Positions 18,400 to 25,712 of a DNA stretch of 64,000 bases are shown here, in pieces. Position 1 is the first letter of the stretch. Each line of letters opens with the position of its first letter. Both the position numbers and the translations under genes were made by a program. This DNA is from Spelaeicoccus albus (GTDB lineage: Bacteria; Actinomycetota; Actinomycetes; Actinomycetales; Brevibacteriaceae), in the NCBI RefSeq assembly GCF_013409065.1, contig NZ_JACBZP010000001.1:3172518-3236517 (forward strand), in the 5' to 3' direction. The notes below the pieces were generated by a model. It saw only the letters and a list, made by a program, of their open reading frames with translations. It was not told the DNA's origin and ran no database searches.

Positions 18400-19212
18400 A
18401 TGGAACTCCTGATCGGCATCATCGCGGCGCTGGTCATTGCCGGACTCATCGTGATGGGCAAGAGCTTTCGCGTCGTGAGCCAATACGAACGCGGCGTCGT
18501 GATGCGTTTCGGCAAGGTCCAAGACCCGGTGCGCCCGCCCGGCTTCACGGCGATCGTGCCGGGCATGGACACATTGCAAAAGGTGAGTATGCAGGTCATC
18601 ACCATGCCGGTGCCGGCCCAGGAGGGCATCACCCGCGACAACGTGACGGTGCGGGTGGACGCCGTGATCTACTTCCGCGTCGTCGACCCGGTGCGGGCCG
18701 TCGTCGATGTCGAGGACTACCGGTCGGCGGTCGGGCAGGTGGCGCAAACGTCTCTCCGGTCCATCATCGGCAAGAGCGATCTGGACGATCTGTTGACCAA
18801 TCGGGAAAAGCTCAACCAAGGTCTTGAGCTGATGATCGATAATCCGGCTGTCGAGTGGGGCGTGCACATCGACCGGGTGGAGATCAAGGATGTGGCATTG
18901 CCCGAATCGATGAAACGGTCGATGTCGCGTCAGGCCGAGGCCGAACGCGAGCGCCGGGCACGAGTCATCACGGCCGACGGCGAACTACAGGCCTCGGAAA
19001 AGCTCTCGCAGGCCGCCACCGCCATGTCGGACACGCCCGGCGCTCTGCAGTTGCGGCTGTTGCAAACGATCGTCGAAGTGGCCGCCGAAAAGAATTCGAC
19101 GCTTGTCCTGCCGTTCCCCGTCGAGTTGTTGCGCTTCCTCGAACGCTCCACTCCGGCGGAAAAGGAAGCAGTCAGCAGCGCCATCGAGGGGATCATGTCG
19201 CAAGGCCGCTAG
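18400..19212 (+). CDS. Slipin (SPFH/band 7, stomatin-like) protein
   Basis: 270 aa: an N-terminal membrane segment (LLIGIIAALVIAGLIVMG), then the SPFH domain starting VVSQYERGVVMRFGKV and LPESMKRSMSRQAEAERERRARVI, then a helical C-terminus. This is the stomatin/slipin layout. These proteins oligomerise on the cytoplasmic membrane and organise membrane microdomains or associated proteases. No NfeD-type partner is adjacent, as is common in the plain slipin group. The ATG has GGAGG upstream (ctgGAGGcggtcATG). Confidence 0.9.
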   Translation: MELLIGIIAALVIAGLIVMGKSFRVVSQYERGVVMRFGKVQDPVRPPGFTAIVPGMDTLQKVSMQVITMPVPAQEGITRDNVTVRVDAVIYFRVVDPVRAVVDVEDYRSAVGQVAQTSLRSIIGKSDLDDLLTNREKLNQGLELMIDNPAVEWGVHIDRVEIKDVALPESMKRSMSRQAEAERERRARVITADGELQASEKLSQAATAMSDTPGALQLRLLQTIVEVAAEKNSTLVLPFPVELLRFLERSTPAEKEAVSSAIEGIMSQGR

Positions 19213-19259
19213 CCCGCCTGCCCCTCGTCCGCAACCTGCGGGGTCACTATCATCGTGGG

Positions 19260-20183
19260 GTGACTCACGATCCCGGCCCCGAGCGCCGACTGATGCTCGT
19301 TCATGCCCACCCCGACGACGAGTCGAGCTCCACCGGCGCCACCATGGCGCGATATGCCGCGCAAGGCGACGGCGTCACGCTCGTCACCTGCACCCTGGGC
19401 GAACTCGGTGAGGTCGTCGTCCCCGAACTCGAACATCTGAGCGCCGACCGCGACGACCAGCTCGCACCCCGACGTCTCGAGGAGCTCACCCGGGCCATGG
19501 CCGAGCTCGGCGTGCACGACTTCGTCCGGCTCGGCGGCGACGGCCGCTGGCGCGATTCCGGAATGGCGTACGACGAAAAGCGCGGCGTGGTACCGGCCCC
19601 CGATCTCCACGACGACTCGTTCTGGCGCGCCGATCTGCGCGCGGCCGCCGATGAACTCGTCGCACTGATCCGCGATCGCCGTCCCCAGGTACTCATCACC
19701 TATGACGAGAACGGCCACTACGGTCACCCCGACCACATCCAAGCGAACCGCGTCTCCACATATGCCGCGTCGCTCGCCGCCGTGCCGTCCTACCGACGCG
19801 ATCTGGGCCGGCCGTGGACGATCCAGCGCACGTTGTGGATCGCCATGCCCGAATCGGCGATCCGCACCATGGTCGAACAAGCCAGGGCTTCCGGCCAGTC
19901 GAACGAATTCTTGGACTCCGTCGATCTCGACTCGAGCCGGCCGCCGTTGATGAGCGTGCGCGATGCCGACATTGCAGTGCGCGTCGACGGCTACCCGTTC
20001 GCCGCACGCCGATTTGCCGCCTTGCGGGCTCACGCCACCCAGATTCGTGCCGATGAATTCTTCTTTGCACTGGAAGGCGCGCCGCCCGGGCCGCTGTGGG
20101 ACGAATGCTTTCGCTTTGCCGGCGGCGTGCCGTTCGACGAGCCTGCCGACGACGTGTTTGCCGGCCTCGACTCACGCCGGTAA
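19260..20183 (+). CDS. mshB: N-acetyl-GlcN-Ins deacetylase (mycothiol biosynthesis), MshB-like
   Basis: PIG-L family zinc deacetylase; MshB removes the acetyl group from GlcNAc-inositol, the second committed step to mycothiol, the actinobacterial glutathione substitute. The metal and catalytic motifs HAHPDDE (near the N-terminus) and GHPDH (about residue 160) are both present, and the length (307 aa) suits MshB. The GTG at 19260 is chosen because the homologous N-terminus (LMLVHAHPDDE) starts soon after; the ATG at 19293 would lose residues before it. The related amidase Mca cannot be fully excluded. Confidence 0.85.
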   Translation: MTHDPGPERRLMLVHAHPDDESSSTGATMARYAAQGDGVTLVTCTLGELGEVVVPELEHLSADRDDQLAPRRLEELTRAMAELGVHDFVRLGGDGRWRDSGMAYDEKRGVVPAPDLHDDSFWRADLRAAADELVALIRDRRPQVLITYDENGHYGHPDHIQANRVSTYAASLAAVPSYRRDLGRPWTIQRTLWIAMPESAIRTMVEQARASGQSNEFLDSVDLDSSRPPLMSVRDADIAVRVDGYPFAARRFAALRAHATQIRADEFFFALEGAPPGPLWDECFRFAGGVPFDEPADDVFAGLDSRR

Positions 20184-20206
20184 AAGCGGGGAATGGCGGA
20201 AGTTGC

Positions 20207-20281
20207 TGGTGGGCGATACTGGGTTCGAACCAGTGACCTCTTCCGTGTCAGGGAAGCGCGCTACCGCTGCGCCAATCGCCC
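20207..20281 (-). tRNA. tRNA-Val (GAC)
   Basis: Cloverleaf on the minus strand: acceptor GGGCGAT/ATCGCCC, anticodon stem CTTCC/GGAAG with loop CTGACAC (anticodon GAC), T-loop TTCGAAC, discriminator A and an encoded CCA. It is the last of a Gly-Cys-Val cluster and 72 of 75 nt identical to tRNA-Val (CAC) at 25505-25579. Confidence 0.96.
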
Positions 20282-20324
20282 AAACGGGATAAAATCCCGC
20301 AGGTTTTTCACTTATAGCCTTACG

Positions 20325-20395
20325 AGGTGGAGATGGGATTCGAACCCACGTATACGGCTTTGCAGGCCGCTGCCTCGCCTCTCGGCCACTCCACC
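20325..20395 (-). tRNA. tRNA-Cys (GCA)
   Basis: Minus-strand cloverleaf: acceptor GGTGGAG/CTCCACC, anticodon loop CTGCAAA (anticodon GCA), T-loop TTCGAAT, discriminator U as expected for tRNA-Cys. CCA is not encoded. Confidence 0.95.
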
Positions 20396-20419
20396 GCGAG
20401 GCGACACGATGTGCCTCCG

Positions 20420-20491
20420 AGCGGACGACGGGATTCGAACCCGCGACCCTCACCTTGGCAAGGTGATGCTCTACCACTGAGCCACGTCCGC
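20420..20491 (-). tRNA. tRNA-Gly (GCC)
   Basis: Minus-strand cloverleaf: acceptor GCGGACG/CGTCCGC, D-loop with CAGTGGTAGAG, anticodon loop TTGCCAA (anticodon GCC), T-loop TTCGAAT, discriminator U. No encoded CCA. It is the first gene of the Gly-Cys-Val cluster. Confidence 0.96.
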
Positions 20492-20548
20492 ACACGTCAC
20501 CGGCAAGCGATTTCGCTTTATCCCGATTTGTCGGTGCGAGAAACGACT

Positions 20549-21910
20549 TTACCTTGGGCGGGCGCCCGAATCAAAATCGCCCCCGGAACCCCCGCCGGCT
20601 TCGGCTTTCGTACCCGCTCCCCGGCCCGGCATGTCACCGCCCAGCACCACGTCGATACGCGCTCCGCCGGACGTCGACTTGCCAATAATGACGTGCCCGC
20701 CGCAATCGACGGCCGTGCGTTTGACGATGTCAAGACCGAGCCCGCTTGACCGGTCGTATGACACACCACGATCCAGTACACCGGGGCCGCTGAACCCCGC
20801 GCCGTCATCCCAGACCGTGAGAACCGGATGGCCGGACCGATTCGTCGACACGGCCATTCCGAACCCCACGTGTTCGTCCGTGTGTTGGAAGACGTTGCCA
20901 ATCAGCGCGTCCAGTGCCACGTCCAAGTTGTCCGGCGAGATCGGCACCATGACGGCGTCCGAGCCGATCCGGTCGGTGATGGTGCGACCTTGATCCTCGG
21001 CAAGCGGCCGCCAGAATTCGAGTCGCTCGCGCGCTGCCGCGGCCAAGTCGGCACCGTCAACAGCCCTGTCGCGCGCGCCGCGGCGCGCGGTGGCGATCAC
21101 GTCGTTGACCATTGTCTCGACGGCGTCCACGTCGCCGGCGATCCGGTCCTTGTCCTCCCCGGCCGGCAAGGCCTCCACATCTAACCGCAGAGCAGTGATC
21201 GGCGTTCGCAGCCGGTGGGACAGGTCGGCGACTTCTTCGCGTTCATCCGTGATGAGCTTCGACACGCGGCCGGCCAGTTTGCCCAGTTCCTCGCCGACCC
21301 GACGCACTTCCGGAGGCCCCTGCGGTGCGGCCCGTGCGTCCAGATCACCGCGGGCCAGGCGGTCGGCCGTCTCCGCCACGTTGGCGACCGAGGCGACAAG
21401 CGAGCGGCCCAGTCGGTCGGCGAGCAGCATGCCGACCGCGAGCAGGATCACGCTTACCAGCGCCAACACCAGCCAGGCCGATTTCACACCGCTGTGCAGC
21501 GCTTGATCGGGAACGTCGACCCGGATGACGGCGGTCCCGCTCCGGATGCCCTGAACCGGCACCAGCACGGCTTTGCCGCTGTCGTATTCCGCTTCGAATG
21601 CCTCCCCACGGCGTGCCAGCCGAACGGCGTCGTCCACCGGCGCATCGGTGCCGAGCGTCCGTCCTCCTGGCAGGAACACCGTGACGATGCGGTCCGGCGA
21701 GCCGCCCAAGCGCTGGACGGCAAGCCGAACGCCGTCCGGCGAGTCGTCGTAGGTGCCGACGACCGGTGCCAGCGCTTGCGCCTGCAACGTCGCCTCGGCC
21801 ATGGCCCGGTTTTCCGCCTGGCCGCGAAGCAGCAGAGCCAGCGGCAGCACGAGAGCGACCACGATCAGCGTCGTGGCGGCAAAGACAGTTGTCATCAATC
21901 GTCGGCGCAT
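20549..21910 (-). CDS. Two-component sensor histidine kinase
   Basis: 453-aa membrane kinase. TM1 (VFAATTLIVVALVLPLALLL), an extracytoplasmic loop of ~130 residues, TM2 (AWLVLALVSVILLAVGMLLA), HAMP, HisKA with phospho-acceptor His in DLSHRLRTPI (about residue 231), and an HATPase with N box (ALIGNVFQHTDE), WDDGAGF and SSGLGLDIV. It starts at ATG 21910, 4 nt after the response-regulator stop, so the regulator and kinase form one operon. The divergent genes (secreted protein, DUF4956, VTC) are the obvious candidate targets. Confidence 0.9.
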   Translation of the reverse strand: MRRRLMTTVFAATTLIVVALVLPLALLLRGQAENRAMAEATLQAQALAPVVGTYDDSPDGVRLAVQRLGGSPDRIVTVFLPGGRTLGTDAPVDDAVRLARRGEAFEAEYDSGKAVLVPVQGIRSGTAVIRVDVPDQALHSGVKSAWLVLALVSVILLAVGMLLADRLGRSLVASVANVAETADRLARGDLDARAAPQGPPEVRRVGEELGKLAGRVSKLITDEREEVADLSHRLRTPITALRLDVEALPAGEDKDRIAGDVDAVETMVNDVIATARRGARDRAVDGADLAAAARERLEFWRPLAEDQGRTITDRIGSDAVMVPISPDNLDVALDALIGNVFQHTDEHVGFGMAVSTNRSGHPVLTVWDDGAGFSGPGVLDRGVSYDRSSGLGLDIVKRTAVDCGGHVIIGKSTSGGARIDVVLGGDMPGRGAGTKAEAGGGSGGDFDSGARPR

Positions 21911-21914
21911 AGTG

Positions 21915-22595
21915 CTACTCCGGGGCGTCGATGCGCACGCCGACGCCGCGGACGGTGTGGAGGTACACCGGACGCTGCGCGGTCTCGCCGAGTTTCCGTC
22001 GTAGCCAGGACAAGTGGACGTCAAGCGTCTTGTCCGCCGTCGAATACGGCAGCTGCCAGATATCGGCCAGCAAATCGCGCCGGGGCACGACGGCGCCGGG
22101 GCGCTCCATCAGATACCGCAGCAGTTCGAATTCCTTGCGCGACAAGTCGACCGGCTGGTCGTCCAGGGTGACGGTGCGCCGTGTCGGGTCGAGCGCGATT
22201 TGCCCGACCGTCAGGGTGTCCGGGCCGTCGTCGGAGTCCAATCGCCGCAAAACGGCTCGGATACGGGCCGCAAGTTGCGCCGCACCGAACGGTTTGACCA
22301 AATAGTCGTCGGCACCGGTGTCCAGAGCCTTCACGATGTCGGGCTCGTCATCGCGAGCGGTCGCGACAACCACCGGGACGGCGCTGACGGCGCGAAGCAT
22401 GCGCAGCACCTCGACTCCGTCCACGTCCGGCAGGCCGAGATCGAGTACGACGACGTCGGGCTGATCGGCGAGCGCCGATTGGAGCCCTTCCATGCCCGCT
22501 GCCGACGTGCGCACGGCGTGCCCCATCTCGGTCAGCGCCCGGGCAAGCGCGCTGCGTACCCGCGCGTCGTCCTCAATCACCAGTATTTCCGACAT
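21915..22595 (-). CDS. OmpR-family response regulator
   Basis: 226-aa two-domain regulator. The receiver has the acidic pocket IEDD, phospho-acceptor Asp in VVLDLGLPD (about residue 51) and the conserved Lys in DDYLVKPFG. The C-terminal winged helix reads LSRKEFELLRYLMERPGAVVPR and TLDVHLSWLRRKLG. The start at MSEILVIEDD (ATG 22595) matches the family; an ATG 12 codons upstream is in frame but adds residues not seen in homologues. The gene lies 104 bp from the divergent secreted-protein gene, and the gap contains 11-bp-phased TTAA repeats. Confidence 0.92.
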   Translation of the reverse strand: MSEILVIEDDARVRSALARALTEMGHAVRTSAAGMEGLQSALADQPDVVVLDLGLPDVDGVEVLRMLRAVSAVPVVVATARDDEPDIVKALDTGADDYLVKPFGAAQLAARIRAVLRRLDSDDGPDTLTVGQIALDPTRRTVTLDDQPVDLSRKEFELLRYLMERPGAVVPRRDLLADIWQLPYSTADKTLDVHLSWLRRKLGETAQRPVYLHTVRGVGVRIDAPE

Positions 22596-22660
22596 ATGCC
22601 GAGCGTAGCGGGATTTTTCGAGTTTCCGCATGTGCGCGAGGAGGCGACGACGGGGCGTTT

Positions 22661-22675
22661 TAACCCGCGCTTAAG
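22661..22675. promoter_or_regulatory. Candidate response-regulator box (two TTAA half-sites 11 bp apart)
   Basis: TTAA at 22661 and 22672, one helical turn apart, in the intergenic region between the response regulator and the divergent secreted-protein gene. OmpR-family regulators typically bind direct repeats with 11-bp phasing. Further TTAA motifs occur at 23228, 23249 and 23272 before the next gene. Confidence 0.4.
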
Positions 22676-22698
22676 GCAGTACCTGTCATGCTTGCGGC

Positions 22699-23211
22699 AT
22701 GCGGTCGATAATTGCCGGTACAACGATTTGGGTGCTGCTGGCCGGGGCAGCGGTCGTCGGCGTGTTCAGCGTGCTGTCCGGTATCGGCGCGGACACCGAA
22801 GGGTCCCAGCCGCGTCCGATGTCTCAAGACGAGATTTCGCGGGAACTCGCGTCGCCGACCGAGCCGCCGGACACCACTCCCCCCGGCCACACTCCCGCAA
22901 CGGGCAAGGCGACAACCGCTGCGCCCGGGGCCCAAACACCATCCGATGCACACAGCTCGCCCGCCCGGAAGAAGCACCACCGCGTCGCCAAGCAAACCAC
23001 CGGCGGTAGCGTCGTAGCCTCTTGCAAACCGGGCGGGGCGTATCTGGAATCGTGGAGCCCGGCACCCGGATACGACACCGACGATGTTCACCGAGGCCCG
23101 GCACGCGTCGCCTCGATCGAGTTCGAGGGCGATGACCGACCCGACTACCTCGTCTCAGTGCAATGCAAAAACGGAAAGCCGACCATTCACTCCGTGATGA
23201 CCGACGATTGA
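22699..23211 (+). CDS. Secreted or membrane-anchored Thr/Pro-rich protein of unknown function
   Basis: 170 aa. An N-terminal hydrophobic segment (IIAGTTIWVLLAGAAVVGVFSVL) acts as a signal anchor. It is followed by a ~70-residue Pro/Thr/Ser-rich linker with a basic patch (RKKHHR), then a ~60-residue C-terminal domain with two cysteines (SCKPGG and VQCKNG) that could form a disulfide. No family is recognised. It is divergent from the two-component genes and upstream of DUF4956 and VTC, so a role in that system is likely but unproven. The SD is weak. Confidence 0.65.
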   Translation: MRSIIAGTTIWVLLAGAAVVGVFSVLSGIGADTEGSQPRPMSQDEISRELASPTEPPDTTPPGHTPATGKATTAAPGAQTPSDAHSSPARKKHHRVAKQTTGGSVVASCKPGGAYLESWSPAPGYDTDDVHRGPARVASIEFEGDDRPDYLVSVQCKNGKPTIHSVMTDD

Positions 23212-23227
23212 GAAGCCGTCCGCCGGG

Positions 23228-23275
23228 TTAAATTTTCGGCTCGAACTCTTAACCGTGGAGCCAACTCCGGCTTAA
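23228..23275. promoter_or_regulatory. Phased TTAA repeats before the DUF4956-VTC operon
   Basis: TTAA occurs at 23228, 23249 and 23272, spaced 21 and 23 bp (about two helical turns each), 55-102 bp before the DUF4956 start. The same motif with 11-bp phasing precedes the divergent secreted-protein gene, suggesting a shared regulator, most simply the OmpR-type protein next door. Confidence 0.4.
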
Positions 23276-23329
23276 CGCGGCCGCCGATAGCTTCGATACG
23301 TAAGCAATCGAAGTTGAAGGAGAAGAACG

Positions 23330-24082
23330 ATGTCGCTTAACTCTTTGGCGGGTCTCGGCTGGTCGCTCGGCGTGGATATCCTGATCGTCACTTTGCTCGC
23401 GTTCGGCTTGTACTACCGACGAAACCGCAAGCTCGACCTGGCCGGCTCGTTCATCGCCGTCAATATCGGAGTGTTCGCTCTTGTCTCCTTGCTGGCCGGC
23501 ATGCCGTCGGCCGCAATGGGCTTGGGCTTCGGGCTGTTCGGTATTTTGTCGATCGTCCGCCTGCGCTCGGCGGCGATCCGGCACGACGAGGTCGGCTACT
23601 ACCTGGTCGCGCTGGTCCTCGGCCTGGTCAACGGCATGGCCCCGAACATGCCGCTGGCGGCCATTTTGCTCGACGTGGGACTGCTGGCCGTCATGTTTTT
23701 CGTCGATCATCCGCACTGGCGCAAAGGCACCCAGTGCTCGAGCGTCATGCTCGACCGCGTCATCATCGATCAGGAGGAGCTGGTCGACGAGTTGGCCGTG
23801 CGGCTCGATTCGGAGATCCGGCGGTGCGAGACGGAAGCCGTGAACTACGTGCAGGACACGACGCTCGTGACGGTGTGGCACCGGAAGAACGCTGCAGTGC
23901 CGGCTAAGCGCCCACGCGCAGCGCGAGCCGGGCGCCGAGACGTCCGGGCGGGTCGGCAGTCTGCGGTCGCCGCCACACCGGATCCTGCCGCCCCGGCCGC
24001 GGCCGGCGGCACGGGGCCGCACGTGGAACCGGTTCCGGCCGGACGTCGCGAGCCGGCTTCCGTCATGGAGGCCGGACGATGA
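23330..24082 (+). CDS. DUF4956 membrane protein
   Basis: 250 aa with four hydrophobic segments in the first half (including LGVDILIVTLLAFGLYY and FGILSIVRLRSAAIRHDEVGYYLVALVLGLVNG), characteristic of DUF4956. A cytoplasmic C-terminal region follows, and an Ala/Pro/Arg-rich tail of ~60 residues beyond the family core. DUF4956 genes are commonly found beside VTC-domain genes; the function is unproven. A strong SD (AGGAG) lies 7 nt before the ATG. Its stop overlaps the VTC start by 4 nt (ATGA). Confidence 0.88.
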   Translation: MSLNSLAGLGWSLGVDILIVTLLAFGLYYRRNRKLDLAGSFIAVNIGVFALVSLLAGMPSAAMGLGFGLFGILSIVRLRSAAIRHDEVGYYLVALVLGLVNGMAPNMPLAAILLDVGLLAVMFFVDHPHWRKGTQCSSVMLDRVIIDQEELVDELAVRLDSEIRRCETEAVNYVQDTTLVTVWHRKNAAVPAKRPRAARAGRRDVRAGRQSAVAATPDPAAPAAAGGTGPHVEPVPAGRREPASVMEAGR

Positions 24083-24870
24083 CGTGGCGCAGCACTCTCG
24101 ACAAGGCGGATCCCATCGGGCTGGACGAGGTCAACGCTCAGGCCGGCCTGATGGCCCGCGTCGACAGCAAGTACTTCGTACCCGTCGAAGTCATGCAAGA
24201 ACTCAGCAGCGAGCTCTTCGCCGGGCACCGGGTGACGCAGATCAATGGGGAGCGCGAATTCTTGTACGAGTCGATGTACTTCGACACGCCCGATCTGCGC
24301 TGCTTTCGCGATCATGCCCAACGGCGACGACACCGGGCCAAGGTCCGCACCCGCACCTATGTCGACTCCATGCTGACCTTCATCGAGGTCAAGCTGTCGG
24401 GTGCCCGAGGGACGACGGCGAAAACGCGTACCGAGTACGGATACGACGACAGATTCGCATTGACGCCCGGAGGCCGTCGATTTGCCGCAGATGTGCTGTC
24501 TCGCGGCGGCGTACCACTCGATACGGATGTCCTGAAACCGTCCATGCTCACCACCTATCGACGATCGACGCTCGTGGACGCCGTCCGCGGCGTGCGAATC
24601 ACCGTCGATGCGGACTTGGCGTGGCGCACGCCGTCCGGAGCCGAATTGCGCGCACGCAGCGACATGCTTCTTCTCGAGGTCAAATCGGCACGCGGCCGGG
24701 CACCGGCCAACCGGCTGCTGCACGGCCACGGCATCCGTCCGGTCCGCATGAGCAAGTATCCGGCCGGCATCGGTGCTTTGCACCCCGACCTTCCGGCGAA
24801 CAGCTGGCACCGTGCACTTCGCACGTACGCCGCAAACGCACCGCGCTTCCTGACCTCCTATTCAGCTTGA
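24079..24870 (+). CDS. VTC-domain (polyphosphate polymerase-like) protein
   Basis: 263-aa tunnel-fold (TTM) protein related to the catalytic domain of yeast Vtc4, which polymerises ATP gamma-phosphate into polyphosphate. The tunnel residues are evident: RVDSKYFVP, YFDTPDLRCF, a run of Arg/His in RRRHRAKVRTRTY, FIEVKLSG, KTRTEYGY, LLEVKSARG and MSKYPAG. No membrane segment is present, so the DUF4956 partner probably supplies membrane attachment or export. It is translationally coupled to DUF4956. Activity of bacterial stand-alone VTC proteins is inferred, not shown here. Confidence 0.87.
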   Translation: MTWRSTLDKADPIGLDEVNAQAGLMARVDSKYFVPVEVMQELSSELFAGHRVTQINGEREFLYESMYFDTPDLRCFRDHAQRRRHRAKVRTRTYVDSMLTFIEVKLSGARGTTAKTRTEYGYDDRFALTPGGRRFAADVLSRGGVPLDTDVLKPSMLTTYRRSTLVDAVRGVRITVDADLAWRTPSGAELRARSDMLLLEVKSARGRAPANRLLHGHGIRPVRMSKYPAGIGALHPDLPANSWHRALRTYAANAPRFLTSYSA

Positions 24871-24989
24871 CCGGATAGATTTATTAGAGAGGATCCGTGC
24901 TCCCCCTCTCGCTGAGCGCGGATGGCAGAATTGATTCAGGGCGCGGAAGCCGGGTGATCGCGTTGGTACACACGACGGAGCGGGAGGTC

Positions 24990-25460
24990 ATGAGCCAGGC
25001 ACACAATCATTGGGCTGCCGCTCATCGACATTGGCCGCGCTGGTTCCGGATGCTGCGGCTGCAATGGTACCGCTGGCGGACCGTCATCCATTCCAATGCG
25101 CACGTTTGGTTCGCTTATCGGGTGATGGTGGCCGTAGTCGGCGGCGCCATAGTCGTTGCCGGACTGGCGTTGGTTCCGCTCCCCGGGCCCGGCTGGTTGA
25201 TCGTCTTCATCGGATTGGCGATCCTTGCCACTGAGTTCCATTGGGCCAACAGGCTATTGCGACGCGGCGGCGTTCTGCTGCGCATTTGGCGCGATTGGCT
25301 GATGCGTCAACACATGGCCGTGCGCATCCTGTTGGGAGCGGCGACCTGTCTCTTCGTGTGTGCGATCGTCTACGGGATCCTGCTGCTCACGGGCCTTCCC
25401 AGCTGGACGCCGACCTGGGCCGCACCCCCCTGGTTGGGAATTCCGGTCAACGTCGCGTAA
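24990..25460 (+). CDS. TIGR02611-type (PGPGW) transmembrane protein
   Basis: 156 aa. The segment VPLPGPGWLIVFIGLAILATEF carries the PGPGW signature of a small actinobacterial membrane family, with a further helix near the C-terminus (RILLGAATCLFVCAIVYGILLL). The function is unknown. The ATG at 24990 has GGGAG close by; an in-frame GTG at 24954 is an alternative start. It lies between the VTC gene and tRNA-Val (CAC). Confidence 0.75.
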   Translation: MSQAHNHWAAAHRHWPRWFRMLRLQWYRWRTVIHSNAHVWFAYRVMVAVVGGAIVVAGLALVPLPGPGWLIVFIGLAILATEFHWANRLLRRGGVLLRIWRDWLMRQHMAVRILLGAATCLFVCAIVYGILLLTGLPSWTPTWAAPPWLGIPVNVA

Positions 25461-25504
25461 AGTGTTTTTTCGTTGCCGGGATTCCTTCCGCGAAGACCGG
25501 ACAC

Positions 25505-25579
25505 GGGCGATTGGCGCAGCGGTAGCGCGCTTCCTTCACACGGAAGAGGTCACTGGTTCGATCCCAGTATCGCCCACCA
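25505..25579 (+). tRNA. tRNA-Val (CAC)
   Basis: Acceptor GGGCGAT/ATCGCCC, anticodon loop TTCACAC (anticodon CAC), T-loop TTCGATC, discriminator A with encoded CCA. It differs from tRNA-Val (GAC) at 20207-20281 by only three bases (two in the anticodon loop, one in the T-loop) and points the opposite way. A 78-nt hairpin follows. Confidence 0.96.
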
Positions 25580-25613
25580 TTTCCTTTCGCAATCCACGGC
25601 GCCTTCCCCTCCC

Positions 25614-25691
25614 TTCCGCAAAACGCGCATTGGCGTATAGAGCGCGCCGTCATGACGGCGCGTTCTATACGCGCAGCCGCGTTTTGCGGAA
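25614..25691. repeat. 78-nt near-perfect palindrome downstream of tRNA-Val
   Basis: Two 39-nt arms meet at a perfect centre (CCGTCATGACGG at 25647-25658). The outer 14 nt of each arm (TTCCGCAAAACGCG and its complement) pair perfectly, then a 5-nt mismatched bulge, then ~20 nt with one further mismatch. It lies between the tRNA-Val 3' end and the 3' end of the convergent BrkB-like gene. It may terminate both, or be a mobile palindromic element. Confidence 0.85.
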
Positions 25692-25712
25692 AGCGCACGG
25701 AGAGCGGGGTCC

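Noticed and set aside
20207-25579. Prophage or integrative element attached to the tRNA-Val genes
   Set aside because: No integrase, excisionase or phage gene lies between or next to the tRNAs, and no tRNA 3'-end direct repeat was seen; only the inverted tRNA pair is noted.
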